This document shows, one piece after another, positions 46,476 through 54,144 of a DNA stretch of 64,000 nucleotides. The notes beneath the pieces were generated by a model. It was given only the letters and a program-made list of their open reading frames with translations, ran no database searches and was not told where the DNA came from. This DNA comes from Streptomyces sp. PTY087I2. Its GTDB lineage: Bacteria; Actinomycetota; Actinomycetes; Streptomycetales; Streptomycetaceae. Every line of letters starts with the position of its first letter. The first letter of the stretch is position 1. Made by a program: the position numbers and the translations under genes. Location of the stretch: the NCBI RefSeq assembly GCF_001687325.1, contig NZ_LZRD01000015.1, positions 124,001-188,000 on the forward strand. Reading direction: 5' to 3'.

Positions 46476-47452
46476 CCTCCGGCGAGCTCCGTCCACCCGT
46501 GGGAATCGGGCTCATCGGCTGCGCGGACATCGCCCTGCGCCGCGTCCTGCCAGAGGTGGCGGCGTGCCCCGACACGGTGCTCGTCGCCGTGGCGAGCCGA
46601 ACCCCCGAGAAGGCCGAGGCGGTCGCCGGGCGCTATGGCTGCCGGGCGGTGCGCGGCTACGCGGAACTGCTCGACATCCCCGAGGTGTCGGCCGTCTACG
46701 TGCCGCTGCCCGCCGCCCTGCACGCCGAGTGGGTGGAGGCAGCCCTGCGGGCGGGCAAGCACGTCCTCGCGGAGAAGCCACTGACCACCGACGCCCGGCG
46801 GTCCAGGGAGCTGCTCGAACTGGCCCGCTCGAAAGGGCTGGCGCTCATGGAGAACATCATGTTCCTCCACCACGCCCAGCACCGGGCCGTGCGGGGACTG
46901 GTGCGTGAGGGGGCCATCGGTGAGGTGCTGTCGCTGAGCGCGGCGTTCACCCTGCCCCGCAGAAGGGCCGATGACATCCGCTACCGCCGGGAGCTGGACG
47001 GCGGAGCACTCTGGGACGTCGGCATCTATCCGATCCGGGCCGCGATGCACTTCATCGGGTCCGACCTGCACGTCCTCGGCGCCTCGCTCACCCAGGACGA
47101 GGACCTGGGCGTCGACACCGACGGCGCCGCCCTTCTGAGGCACCGCGGCGGAGTCACCGCGCAGCTCTCCTTCGGCTTCGACCAGGCGTTCCAGTCGGCC
47201 TACACCCTGCGGGGAAGCGAGGGGCGGATCGTCGCGGACGACGCGTTCACTCCTCCGTCCGGTCTCCGGCCGCGTGTTCGTATCGCCACACGCACGGGCG
47301 CGGAGCACCGGATCGCGCTGGACAAGGACAACCAGGTACGCAACACCCTCACGGCCTTCGTGCGGTCGGTGCGCGCCCGCACCGAACCCGGCGACGCCAT
47401 CGTCCGGCTGGCGGACCTCACGGCCGCGGTCCGCGAAGCGGCGACCCGATGA
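46448..47452 (+). CDS. Gfo/Idh/MocA oxidoreductase, sugar 3-ketoreductase type
   Basis: 334 residues. N-terminal NAD(P) fold VGIGLIGCADIALRRVLPEV, the EKPLTTDARRSREL motif with catalytic Lys, and the second-domain signature MENIMFLHHAQHRAVRGLV and WDVGIYPIRAAMHFIG. From memory it resembles OleW/KijD10-type ketoreductases acting at C3 of deoxysugars. The ATG at 46448 lies inside the previous gene; a GTG at 46472 overlapping the previous stop is the alternative. Likely reduces the 3-keto product of the DesII-type enzyme. Confidence 0.85.
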   Translation: MAAAARPEVTSGELRPPVGIGLIGCADIALRRVLPEVAACPDTVLVAVASRTPEKAEAVAGRYGCRAVRGYAELLDIPEVSAVYVPLPAALHAEWVEAALRAGKHVLAEKPLTTDARRSRELLELARSKGLALMENIMFLHHAQHRAVRGLVREGAIGEVLSLSAAFTLPRRRADDIRYRRELDGGALWDVGIYPIRAAMHFIGSDLHVLGASLTQDEDLGVDTDGAALLRHRGGVTAQLSFGFDQAFQSAYTLRGSEGRIVADDAFTPPSGLRPRVRIATRTGAEHRIALDKDNQVRNTLTAFVRSVRARTEPGDAIVRLADLTAAVREAATR

Positions 47453-47501
47453 GCCGGGATCCGATGAGCCGGAATCCCGGACCTCTCCCTCTGGAGGAAC
47501 C

Positions 47502-48200
47502 ATGCAGGTGCTGTGCTTCCACCACATCACGCCGTCCCCGGCGTCCGAATTCGACGTCACGCCCGGCCAGTTACGGGACATCGTCCGGCTGCTGAGGGAG
47601 AAGGGAACACGGATCGTCCCCCCTTCGTCCGCCCCCACGCACCGGGCCGCCGAGATCGGGGCCCCCGCGGACCGGCAGGAGGACGAGGTCGCCATCCTGT
47701 TCGACGACGGGTACGCCAGCACGCTCGGTTTCGCCCTGCCTCTCATGGAGGAGCTGGAGGCGGTCTTCGGCATGGCGGTCGTCCCGGGGCTGCTCCAGGA
47801 AACGGAGCGCCCTTCCTATCTGCCGCACAGCTCGGTCGAGTTCACCACGGCCGAGGGCGTACGGCGATGGCTGGACTCCGGTGGCGAGCTGATCGGCCAC
47901 TCGTTCTCCCATGTGAAGATGACGGCCCTGGCCACGTCGAGCGTGCGCTTCGAGCTGGAGCGGGAGCTGGAGGCTTACGAGGCCCTGAACCTGCCCGTAC
48001 CGAACCAGTTCGCCTATCCCTTCGGGGCGTCCGACCCGCGTGTCCGCCGGGAAGTCGCGGCGCACTACACCTCGGCGTTCGCCACCGGAGGCGGCGACGG
48101 ATCGGCTTTCGATCTGCACCGCATAACGTTCAGGCAGTGGAAGGTCCCCAAGCTCATGGCCCTGGACTGGGCGTTCCTGGCCAGGCCGGAGAACGACTGA
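47502..48200 (+). CDS. Polysaccharide deacetylase (NodB-like, CE4)
   Basis: 232 residues, cytosolic (no signal peptide). NodB landmarks are AILFDDGYASTLGFALPLME (motif 1 Asp pair) and LIGHSFSHVKMTAL (motif 2, HSxxH), then FAYPFGASDPRVR. These remove N- or O-acetyl groups from sugars. GGAGGA lies just ahead of the ATG at 47502. Last gene of the island on the plus strand; it could free an acetylated amino sugar, as in glycosylated antibiotic pathways. Confidence 0.88.
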   Translation: MQVLCFHHITPSPASEFDVTPGQLRDIVRLLREKGTRIVPPSSAPTHRAAEIGAPADRQEDEVAILFDDGYASTLGFALPLMEELEAVFGMAVVPGLLQETERPSYLPHSSVEFTTAEGVRRWLDSGGELIGHSFSHVKMTALATSSVRFELERELEAYEALNLPVPNQFAYPFGASDPRVRREVAAHYTSAFATGGGDGSAFDLHRITFRQWKVPKLMALDWAFLARPEND

Positions 48201-48227
48201 CCTCCCGGACCACCGGCAGGCTGCTGA

Positions 48228-48341
48228 TCCCACGATCGCCCTGGTGCAGGCGATGAGCAGTTCCTCGATGGCCCCCGGGTCGTCGACGCCCGTGTCGTGG
48301 GTCTCGACCACGGTGCAGGGGGCCTGCTCCGGGTGTCCGGC
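48228..48341 (-). pseudogene. Probable gene scrap at the island border
   Basis: A stretch of about 38 codons on the minus strand has strong coding composition (third position almost all G/C) and a natural-looking translation, ending VVETHDTGVDDPGAIEELLI and ACTRAIV. It has no good start and loses coding bias abruptly near 48228, 28 bases before the end of the deacetylase gene. I do not recognise the family. It may be the rest of a gene cut by insertion of the island. Confidence 0.3.
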
Positions 48342-48432
48342 ACCTCGCAGGAGTAAACGGTCCGGCCGGCGCAGGCCCTGGCTGCCCCGGCCCCCGGAGC
48401 CGTCGGATCAAGCGCCCTGGCTACCATCCCCT

Positions 48433-49698
48433 GTGACCGAATCAGCCGAACCGCGTGCACGACGCACTCATATACTCGCCGACCTCACGCCCCTGCGGAC
48501 CTCGCCCGACTACCGGCGGCTCTGGTTCGGGAACACCGTTTCCTGGGTCGGGCAGGGCATGACGGCGCTGGCTGTCTCGCTTCAGGTCTACGACATCACC
48601 GGGTCCACGTTCTCCGTCGGGCTCATCGGGTTCTGTTCGCTCGTGCCGCTCGTCGTCTTCGGGCTCTACGGCGGGGCCGTCGCCGACACTGTTGACCGGC
48701 GCAAGCTCGGGCTCTTCAGCGCCGCCGGGTCGTTCACCCTCTCCCTCGTCCTGGTGGCGGCGACCGTCGTGGGCGTCGAGCATGTCGGGCTGCTGTACGC
48801 GATCGTCGCCCTCCAGGCCGTCTGTTTCGCCCTCAACGCCCCGGCCCGCTCCTCGATGATCGCCCGGCTGCTGCCGCCCGAACAGCTGCCCGCCGCCAAC
48901 GCGTTGAGCTCCATGACCAGTACGACGGGCACGCTCGTGGGCCCCATGCTGGGCGGGCTGATCGTCGGCTGGTGGGGGTACCGGGCCGCGTACACCGTGG
49001 ACGCCGTCTGCTTCACCGCCTCCCTGTACGCGATGTGGCGCATGCCCTCGATGCTGCCCGACCGCAAGGGCGGCGACGCGGCTAAGCGGGCCTCCGTCCT
49101 GGACGGGCTGCGGTTCCTCGGGACCCGGCCCAACCTGCGGATGACCTTCTTCTCCGACCTGTGCGCCATGGTCCTCGCCCACCCCCGCGCCCTCTTCCCG
49201 GCCGTCGCCGTCCTCTGGTACGGGGGTGACGCGCGGACCACCGGACTGCTCGTCGCCGCCCCGGCCCTCGGCGCGCTGCTCGGCGGGGTGTTCTCCGGCT
49301 GGTTCGGCCGGATCCGGCGGCACGGGCTCGCGGTCCTGCTGGCCGTCGGCTCCTGGGGCACCGCCATCGCCGTCTTCGGACTCACCCGCAACCTCTGGCT
49401 CGGGCTGCTCTTCCTCGCCCTCGCCGGCTGCGCCGACACCATCTCCATGGTCTTCCGCAACACCATGCTCCAGGCGGCCGTCCCCGACGAACTGCGCGGC
49501 CGCCTCCAGGGCGTCTTCATCGTCGTCGTCGCGGGCGGGCCCCGCCTCGGCGACTTCCTGGCCGGTTCGGTCGCCGACCTCACCTCGCCCGCCGTCGCCG
49601 TCACCGGCGGCGGCATCCTGTGCGTGACCGCCGTCGCCCTGCTCGCGCTGAAGTGGCGCGCCTTCGCCCGCTACGACGCCCGCGACCCACAGCCGTAG
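48433..49698 (+). CDS. MFS transporter (enterobactin-exporter-like)
   Basis: 421 residues with about 12 membrane helices. Segments such as LWFGNTVSWVGQGMTALAV, GLYGGAVADTVDRRKLGLFS (the loop 2-3 motif), NALSSMTSTTGTLVGPMLGG and AVPDELRGRLQGVFIVVVAGG match the EntS/MFS_3-type exporter family. GTG at 48433 is five bases after TACCAT, with no ribosome site, suggesting a leaderless transcript. Substrate unknown. Outside the island by orientation and codon use. Confidence 0.88.
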   Translation: MTESAEPRARRTHILADLTPLRTSPDYRRLWFGNTVSWVGQGMTALAVSLQVYDITGSTFSVGLIGFCSLVPLVVFGLYGGAVADTVDRRKLGLFSAAGSFTLSLVLVAATVVGVEHVGLLYAIVALQAVCFALNAPARSSMIARLLPPEQLPAANALSSMTSTTGTLVGPMLGGLIVGWWGYRAAYTVDAVCFTASLYAMWRMPSMLPDRKGGDAAKRASVLDGLRFLGTRPNLRMTFFSDLCAMVLAHPRALFPAVAVLWYGGDARTTGLLVAAPALGALLGGVFSGWFGRIRRHGLAVLLAVGSWGTAIAVFGLTRNLWLGLLFLALAGCADTISMVFRNTMLQAAVPDELRGRLQGVFIVVVAGGPRLGDFLAGSVADLTSPAVAVTGGGILCVTAVALLALKWRAFARYDARDPQP

Positions 49699-49725
49699 TC
49701 GTGGCCGTAGCGGGCTGAGGTGCCG

Positions 49726-50307
49726 TCAGGCCGTGTAACCGCCGTCCACCGCCAGCGTGGTGCCGGTGATCCACTGGGCCTCCGGGCCCGCCAGGAACGC
49801 CACCGCGTTCGCGACGTCCACGATGTTCGCGGTGATCCCCTTCGGCGCCACATCGTGCGCCAGCCCCTTCGTGAAGCCGACCAGCGTCGACTTGCTCATC
49901 GCGTACAGCGTCACGTTCGGCACGGGTACGCGGGTGGCCCAGCAGCTCCCGATGCTGATGACCCGTCCGCCGTGTCCCATGTGGGGGAGGGTGGCCTGGG
50001 TGGCGAGGAAGACGGCCCGCACATGGACGGCGAGCGTGCGGTCGATCTCGGCCAGAGTCACGTCCTCAACCGGGCCGAAGGGGAAGATCCCGGCGTTGTT
50101 CACCAGGACGTCGAGCCCGCCGAGCGTCGCCGCTGTCTGCTCGACCGAGTCCGCGACGGCCGCCGGGTCCGCGCTGTCGGCCTGGATGGCCACCGCCTTG
50201 CGGCCCAACGCCTCGATCCCCGGCACGACTTCCTTCGCCCGATCGGCAGCACTCACGTACGTCAGCGCCACATCGGCGCCCTCCCCGGCCAGGCGGAGGG
50301 CGACCGC
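49726..50307 (-). pseudogene. SDR-family oxidoreductase relic
   Basis: Keeps the middle and end of a short-chain dehydrogenase: VALRLAGEGADVALTYV, LDVLVNNAGIFPFGPVED, the catalytic LYAMSKSTLVGF and the C-terminal ITGTTLAVDGGYTA. The N-terminal TGxxxGxG nucleotide motif and start codon are missing. About 35 residues after KGITANI are also absent, joining directly to VDVANAVAFLAGPEAQ. The 5' end runs into a TetR relic on the opposite strand at about 50307. Not expected to be functional. Confidence 0.7.
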
Positions 50308-50777
50308 GGGGCGGCGCTGCGCGGTGCGATGGAGACGTTCTGGGAGCACGGGTACGAGGGCACCAAGCTCACCGACCTCACCGCCGCCATGGGCATCAAC
50401 TCCGCCAGCCTCTACAACGCGTTCGGCTCGAAGGAGGAGTTGTTCCGCGAGGCCGTGGCCCTCTACGGCGCCACCGCGGGGATCGTCGACCGGCCGCGCC
50501 CTGAGGGAGGAGCCGACGGCCCGGGCCGCCGTCGAGGCCGTGCTGCGCGGCAACATCGCCATCGGTCGCGGAGCTGGAAGCACGGCTGGAACGAGCCGTC
50601 GAAGAAGGTGAGTTGGCGCCCGAAACCGACGTACGCTCCGTCGCCTCCATCTACGCGACCGTCCTGCACGGGCTCTCGATCGAGGCGCGCGACGGCGTGC
50701 CCGTGGAGCGGCTCAGCTCCACGGTGGACCAGGCCGTCGACCTCTGGGACGCCCTGGTCCGCCCTGGTCCGACCTGA
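50308..50777 (+). pseudogene. TetR-family regulator relic
   Basis: Starts inside the first helix (AALRGAMETFWEHGYEGTKL) with the HTH AAMGINSASLYNAFGSKEEL intact. After ALYGATAGIVDRP the frame shifts; LREEPTARAAVEAVLRGN continues in a second frame, and AELEARLERAVEEGELAPE in a third, with the middle of the ligand domain missing. Near the end a 10-base block (GCCCTGGTCC, 50751-50770) is duplicated, shifting the last codons. No start codon or promoter remains. It was probably the divergent regulator of the SDR gene. Confidence 0.7.
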
Positions 50778-50792
50778 TCCGAACGGAAGGTT

Positions 50793-52265
50793 CTAACCGA
50801 CGATCGAGCGGGCGAAGCCCAGGTCCACGAGGTCCTGCGGGCGCAACCGCAGCTGGTCGGCCGTGGCCCCCGTCTCCGACGGCGGTCGCTTGAGGATCGC
50901 CGCCGCCAGTTCCGGGGCGATCACCGAGAAGTAACTGTCCGCCGTGACATGGGTGTTGTCCGGTGCCGCGAGCGCCAGCGCCCCGCCCGAGCCGCCCTCG
51001 CCGATCACCAGCGTCGTCACCGGGACCCGGGCCGCCGCGATCGCCGCGAAGGTGTCCGCGATGGCCGCGCCCGCGCCCGCCCGTTCCGCCTCGGCGTCGT
51101 TGGCCGCGCCCGGGGTGTCGACCAGGGTCAGGACGGGGACGCCGAGCCGGTCCGCCAGCCGGATCGTCCGGGCCGCCGCGCGGTAACCGGCCGGGCGGGT
51201 CGGCGTACCGCACTGGGCGACGTACGCCACGGGCAGCCCGTCCGCGCGCAGCCCGAAGCCGCAGAGGAGCCCGGGGTCCGTGGAGCCGGTACGGTCGCCG
51301 TGGAGGGGGAGCCGTACGGCGAAGTAGTCGGCCAGATACGCCTCCACGCGCGGCCTTCGCGGATCCCGGGCCCGCGCCACGGCCTCCCGCCCGGTCTCCG
51401 GAAGCCGGGCCGCCGACTCCGTACCGGCCCCCGGCAGCCCACGCGGCACCGGCTCGGCACCGGCCCCCGCCAGCGCACGCGGCACCGGCGCGGCGGGAAG
51501 CGAGCCGCCCCGGGGCGGGCCTCCCGCGAGGTGCGAGCCGACGCCGGGTGCACCGGGCGCCGCGCCAACCCCACCGTGCGGCCCCAGCGCGTGCAGCCAG
51601 TGGCTCACCGTGGTGGCCAGCTCCTCGGGCGGGACCACCGCGTCCACCTGGCCCGCCGCGAACTGGCCCTCGGCGCTGTACGCGTACGGGTCGGCATCCG
51701 GCGGACGGACCCGGGAGCCGGCGAAGCCCACCTGCGCGTTCGGCAGAGCCAGGACCACGTCCGCGCCCGCCCCCACCGTGGCCCAGCCGCCGCCGGTCGT
51801 CGGGTCGCGGACCACCGCGATCTGCGGGAGGCCGGCCGCGCGCAGCCGGGTCGAGGCGGCGGCCACCCGCTGGAGCTGGGTGAGCGCGACCATGCCCTCC
51901 TGCATCCGGCTGCCGCCCGTGGCGACGAGCGCCAGCAGCGGGAGGCGGCGGGTCAGGGCCAACTCGTACGCGGCCGCCAGCCGGTCCCCCGTACGGCAGC
52001 CCAACGAGCCGCCCAGAAAGCCGAATTCGAAGGAGAGCACGACGCACGCCCGGTCCTCGACGACCCCGGTGCCGTACACCACGGACTCTTCCTCGCCGGT
52101 CCGGGCCGCGGCACGTTCCCGCGCCGCGTCGTACCCCGCCCAGCCCAGCGGGCCGTCCGGCGGCAGGGCGCGCGGCGGCGGGCGGTGTTCGGTGAAGCCC
52201 GCCGCGCCGGTGAGCAGGGCGATCGCCTCGCGAGCCGTCGCGCGGGCGCGGTTCTCGTCAGGCAC
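50793..52265 (-). CDS. Carboxyltransferase (acetyl-/propionyl-CoA carboxylase type)
   Basis: 490 residues combining a beta-like and an alpha-like crotonase-fold half. First half: FEFGFLGGSLGCRTGDRLAA, LALVATGGSRMQEGMVAL and GGGWATVGAGADVVLAL. A Pro/Ala/Gly-rich linker (about residues 225-290) follows. Second half: LTLVDTPGAANDAEAERAG and VIGEGGSGGALALAAPDN, the oxyanion glycines. It transfers carboxyl from carboxybiotin to an acyl-CoA. GTG at 52265 has AAGAGG upstream and overlaps the matB end by eight bases, so the two are cotranscribed, suggesting a malonyl-CoA route. Confidence 0.87.
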   Translation of the reverse strand: MPDENRARATAREAIALLTGAAGFTEHRPPPRALPPDGPLGWAGYDAARERAAARTGEEESVVYGTGVVEDRACVVLSFEFGFLGGSLGCRTGDRLAAAYELALTRRLPLLALVATGGSRMQEGMVALTQLQRVAAASTRLRAAGLPQIAVVRDPTTGGGWATVGAGADVVLALPNAQVGFAGSRVRPPDADPYAYSAEGQFAAGQVDAVVPPEELATTVSHWLHALGPHGGVGAAPGAPGVGSHLAGGPPRGGSLPAAPVPRALAGAGAEPVPRGLPGAGTESAARLPETGREAVARARDPRRPRVEAYLADYFAVRLPLHGDRTGSTDPGLLCGFGLRADGLPVAYVAQCGTPTRPAGYRAAARTIRLADRLGVPVLTLVDTPGAANDAEAERAGAGAAIADTFAAIAAARVPVTTLVIGEGGSGGALALAAPDNTHVTADSYFSVIAPELAAAILKRPPSETGATADQLRLRPQDLVDLGFARSIVG

Positions 52266-53817
52266 GGAGCGACCTCTTCATGATCTTGCCCAGGTCGTTG
52301 CGGGGCAGCGCGTCCAGATAGCGCACGGTGCGCGGGCGCTTGTGCGGGGCCAGTTGGGCCGCCACCCGGTCCGCCAACTCCTCGGGAGAGGGCGGAGAGT
52401 CGGGGTCCGTCGCGACCACCCAGGCCACGACCCGCTCGCCGAGGTCCGGGTCCTCCTCGCCCGTCACCGCCACCTCCCGGACTCCGGGATGCGCGAGCAG
52501 CACGTTCTCGATCTCGCCCGCGCCGATCTTGTAGCCGCCGCTCTTGACCAGGTCGGTGGCCTTGCGTCCGACGATCGTCACGTATCCGTCCGCGTCCACC
52601 GTGCCCACGTCTCCTGTCCGGAACCAGCCGTCCGCCGTGTGCGCGGCGGCCGTGGCGTCGGGCCGGTTCAGATAGCCGGTGAACAGGTTCGGGCCGCGCA
52701 CCTGGATCTCGCCGATCGCCCCGGGCTCGTTCAGCACCGCCCCGTCGTCCTCCGCGAGGCGCAGCTCCACCCCGGCGAGCGGCGGCCCCACCGTGCCCGG
52801 GCGCGGTACGCCGTCCGCCCGGATCCCCGTGTTCATCAGGGTCTCCGTCATGCCGTACCGCTCGATCACCCGCCGCCCGGTCGCCGCCGCGATGCGCTCG
52901 TGGTCGTGCACGGGCAGCGCCGCCGAACCGGAGACCAGCAGCCGTGCCCCGCTCAACGCCCGGGTCAGGGACTCCCGTTCGCCTGCATCCGCCGATCCGT
53001 CCAGTGCCTCCGCCAGGCGGTGGTACATCGTCGGTACGCCGAACAGCATCGTGCCCCCGGACCCCAGCTCACGGGCCACGCCAGCGGGCGAGAACTTCCC
53101 CAGGTGGCGCACGGAGCCGCCGCGCCGCAGCGGGCCGAGGACGCCCAGGATCAGCCCGTGGACGTGGAACAGCGGCAGCGCGTGGACCAGGACGTCGTCG
53201 CCGGTCCACCCCCAGGCGTCCTCCAGCGCGTCCAGGGACGCGGCGACGGCCCGGCGGGGCAGGACGGCCCCCTTGGGCGGGCCGGTGGTGCCGGAGGTGT
53301 AGACGATCAGGGCGGGGGCCTCGGGGGCGGCCTCGTCGATGCCGTATGCGGCGGGACGCGCCTCGCCCGCCCCATCGGCCTCGCCCGTGGCGGATACACC
53401 GGAGACCGCCCCGTACGCCTCGGAGCCCTCCCGGGCTCCCGAGGCCGCCGCCGCCCGCGCGTCCACCCTCACCCGCCGCAGCTTCTCCAGCGCCGGGGGC
53501 AGCTCGTCGTCCGGGCCCGCCAGTACGGCCGTGGGCTCGCTGTCGCCCAGGATGTGCGCCAACTCGCGTTCGCCCGTACGGGGGTTGAGCGGCACCGCCG
53601 GAACCCCCGCCCGCAGGGCCGCCACCACCGCGATCACCGTCTCCGGCGTCGGGGTCGCCCACACGGCGACCCGGCCCGCGTCCGCGATCCGGGCGGCGAG
53701 AGCGGTGGAGGCGGCGGCCAGCTCACCGTAGGTCAGGGACAGGTCTCCGAAGCGGATGGCCTCCCGGGAGGCCGCCGGGCCGGTGGGGGACTGGAGCGCG
53801 GGAAGAAGGAGGGTCAC
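52258..53817 (-). CDS. matB: Malonyl-CoA synthetase (MatB-type acyl-CoA synthetase)
   Basis: 519 residues, ANL superfamily. P-loop IVYTSGTTGPPKGAVLPRRA, VLVHALPLFHVHGLILG, RRVIERYGMTETLMNTG and the C-terminal SGGYKIGAGEIENVL with catalytic Lys in LPRNDLGKIMKRSL. I recall near-identical segments in S. coelicolor MatB, which activates malonate and methylmalonate. About 35 extra low-complexity residues (around 125-170, SGAREGSEAYG) lengthen it. The GTG at 53817 follows TAGGCT by seven bases and has no ribosome site: probably leaderless. Confidence 0.9.
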   Translation of the reverse strand: MTLLLPALQSPTGPAASREAIRFGDLSLTYGELAAASTALAARIADAGRVAVWATPTPETVIAVVAALRAGVPAVPLNPRTGERELAHILGDSEPTAVLAGPDDELPPALEKLRRVRVDARAAAASGAREGSEAYGAVSGVSATGEADGAGEARPAAYGIDEAAPEAPALIVYTSGTTGPPKGAVLPRRAVAASLDALEDAWGWTGDDVLVHALPLFHVHGLILGVLGPLRRGGSVRHLGKFSPAGVARELGSGGTMLFGVPTMYHRLAEALDGSADAGERESLTRALSGARLLVSGSAALPVHDHERIAAATGRRVIERYGMTETLMNTGIRADGVPRPGTVGPPLAGVELRLAEDDGAVLNEPGAIGEIQVRGPNLFTGYLNRPDATAAAHTADGWFRTGDVGTVDADGYVTIVGRKATDLVKSGGYKIGAGEIENVLLAHPGVREVAVTGEEDPDLGERVVAWVVATDPDSPPSPEELADRVAAQLAPHKRPRTVRYLDALPRNDLGKIMKRSLRA

Positions 53818-53962
53818 GCCGGGAAGCCTAGGGCGTCGGCGGCGGTCTCGCCGGGACCCGGAGACCGATGAGGGCAGCGTCACCCCAGGTCGGGCTTTCG
53901 GGAGGCCCGCCCCTTCCGCCACATGGCTGCACGGAGCATCGAACCGCAATTTCGACACAGCA

Positions 53963-53997
53963 TTGACAAATTAATTTTGCGTTGCCAGCATGCAAAA
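53963..53997 (+). promoter_or_regulatory. Promoter and operator-like dyad of the secreted sugar dehydrogenase operon
   Basis: TTGACA (53963-53968) with CAGCAT 17 bases further on (53986-53991) fits a vegetative promoter, giving a leader of about 150 bases. TTTTGC-N11-GCAAAA (53975-53997) overlaps the -10 and resembles LacI-family half-sites. It is one of the few AT-rich spots in the window. The rest of the 327-base gap 53818-54144 holds no gene; it carries the leader and the matB -10. Confidence 0.55.
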
Positions 53998-54144
53998 AGC
54001 TTGCCCAGTAAGCGAGTTGGAGCGCTCTCTCCAGGGAAAAACTCGCCCTCACCCGAGCGCCCGAGGCTCCCCCTGCACGTCGCAAAGCGCGACAGCGCCT
54101 TGCCTGACAGACCCCACGTACCGTCAGGAAGGAACCACCCGACC

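Noticed and set aside
31351..48432. Integrative element inserted at the CAT tRNA
   Set aside because: No integrase, excisionase, transfer genes or duplicated tRNA 3' end were found, although the position is suggestive.
50793..52265. Carboxyltransferase as part of the decayed SDR/TetR locus
   Set aside because: Its frame is intact, it overlaps matB by eight bases and has its own ribosome site, so it belongs with matB.
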